64,000 bases of DNA, taken from NCBI RefSeq assembly GCF_900162665.1, contig NZ_LT727811.1:500063-564062 (forward strand). Direction: 5' to 3'. This DNA is from Oceanobacillus sojae (GTDB lineage Bacteria; Bacillota; Bacilli; Bacillales; Amphibacillaceae). Below, one piece after another: positions 63,734-64,000 of this stretch; position 1 is the first letter of the stretch, and each line of letters starts with the position of its first letter. The position numbers and the translations under genes are program-made. The notes beneath the pieces are model-generated. The model had not been told where the DNA came from. It did not search any database and saw only the letters and a list, made by a program, of their open reading frames with translations.

Positions 63734-64000
63734 TTATTTCTTTTTATTTAAATAATCCTTATAAACTAAAACAGCAACAACTAGAAAGCTAAAGCTTACA
63801 ATCCGAAAAATCATCTCTATACTAATCCACTCAGCCAGCATACCTAATATGAATGCACTGACTCCAACGCCGACATCGAAGCTGGAAAAGAAAGTTGCAT
63901 TAGCGGCACCACTTTTTTCTTCACTTACATTTTGAACAGTCCATGTTTGAAGACATGGCATTACTGTTCCATATCCTGCTCCAAATAAAATCGCCGAGAT
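63734..64000 (-). CDS. MFS transporter, C-terminal part (gene continues beyond the window)
   Basis: Seen: the last 89 codons of a frame open to the right edge. ISAILFGAGYGTVMPCLQTW matches helix 10 of drug-type MFS efflux pumps. A cytoplasmic loop (VSEEKSGAANATFFSSFDVG) and two final helices follow, ending in KDYLNKKK. Known: proton-driven efflux of drugs or metabolites. The 5' part lies outside the window, so substrate class and start cannot be judged. An ATG at 63961 is internal and not the start. Confidence 0.85.
   Translation of the reverse strand: MSAILFGAGYGTVMPCLQTWTVQNVSEEKSGAANATFFSSFDVGVGVSAFILGMLAEWISIEMIFRIVSFSFLVVAVLVYKDYLNKKK

Overview
The window is chromosomal DNA from a low-GC Gram-positive bacterium. 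Strong AGGAGG-type ribosome-binding sites, frequent TTG/GTG starts, CcpA-type cre sites, lipobox lipoproteins and many Bacillus subtilis counterparts (YerD, GlvA/GlvC/GlvR, the lic operon, YkvI, YwbG/H/I, NagB, Opp) point to Bacillaceae. An Oceanobacillus/Virgibacillus-like genus is an inference from gene content, not a determination. No rRNA, tRNA, IS element, prophage or CRISPR array was seen; the region is a patchwork of catabolic and transport operons.

Layout. 1-3.7 kb: RpiR regulator, PfkB sugar kinase, FMN glutamate-synthase-like YerD. 3.8-8.1 kb (minus): ABC exporter with two permeases, an ATPase and a lipoprotein. 8.6-10.1 kb: membrane PAS-GGDEF diguanylate cyclase. 10.2-15.6 kb (minus): 2-aminoethylphosphonate uptake (ATPase, fused permease, binding protein) and breakdown (PhnW, PhnX), with a divergent DeoR regulator. 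16.7-21 kb: allantoate/carbamoyl amidohydrolase, a small ORF and a penicillin-acylase-like enzyme. 21.2-25 kb: alpha-glucoside PTS (EIICB, GH4 phospho-glucosidase, divergent RpiR) with a cre site inside the promoter. 25.1-27.6 kb: orphan RhuM gene and an unknown membrane protein.

27.9-32.9 kb: RpiR, M20 amidohydrolase, GNAT acyltransferase, N-acylamino acid racemase and YkvI-type transporter. This set matches the published N-succinylamino acid route that converts D- to L-amino acids irreversibly. 33.0-35.0 kb: guanine-class riboswitch, NCS2-like permease and phosphoribosyltransferase. 35.1-37.1 kb: cidA/lrgB pair with LysR regulator. 37.3-41.9 kb: RpiR, tyrosine phosphatase and a complete mannose-family PTS (IIA, IIB, IIC, IID). 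42.2-44.3 kb: Gfo/Idh/MocA oxidoreductase and a lipoprotein histidine phosphatase. 44.3-49.7 kb (minus): lic-type beta-glucoside PTS (EIIB, EIIA, EIIC), a GH1 enzyme whose acid/base Glu is Gln, and a LicR-type regulator. 49.9-55 kb: NagB and an EIICB permease facing an M20 carbamoylase-like amidase, plus RpiR. 55.2-63.6 kb (minus): MarR, oligopeptide ABC transporter, M24 and M20 hydrolases. 63.7 kb to the end: 3' part of an MFS transporter.

Theme: five RpiR-type regulators, four PTS permease systems and four M20-type hydrolases in 64 kb suggest a region specialised in scavenging sugars, amino sugars, N-acylated amino acids, phosphonate and peptides. Functions rest on motif recognition by eye; no database search was possible.
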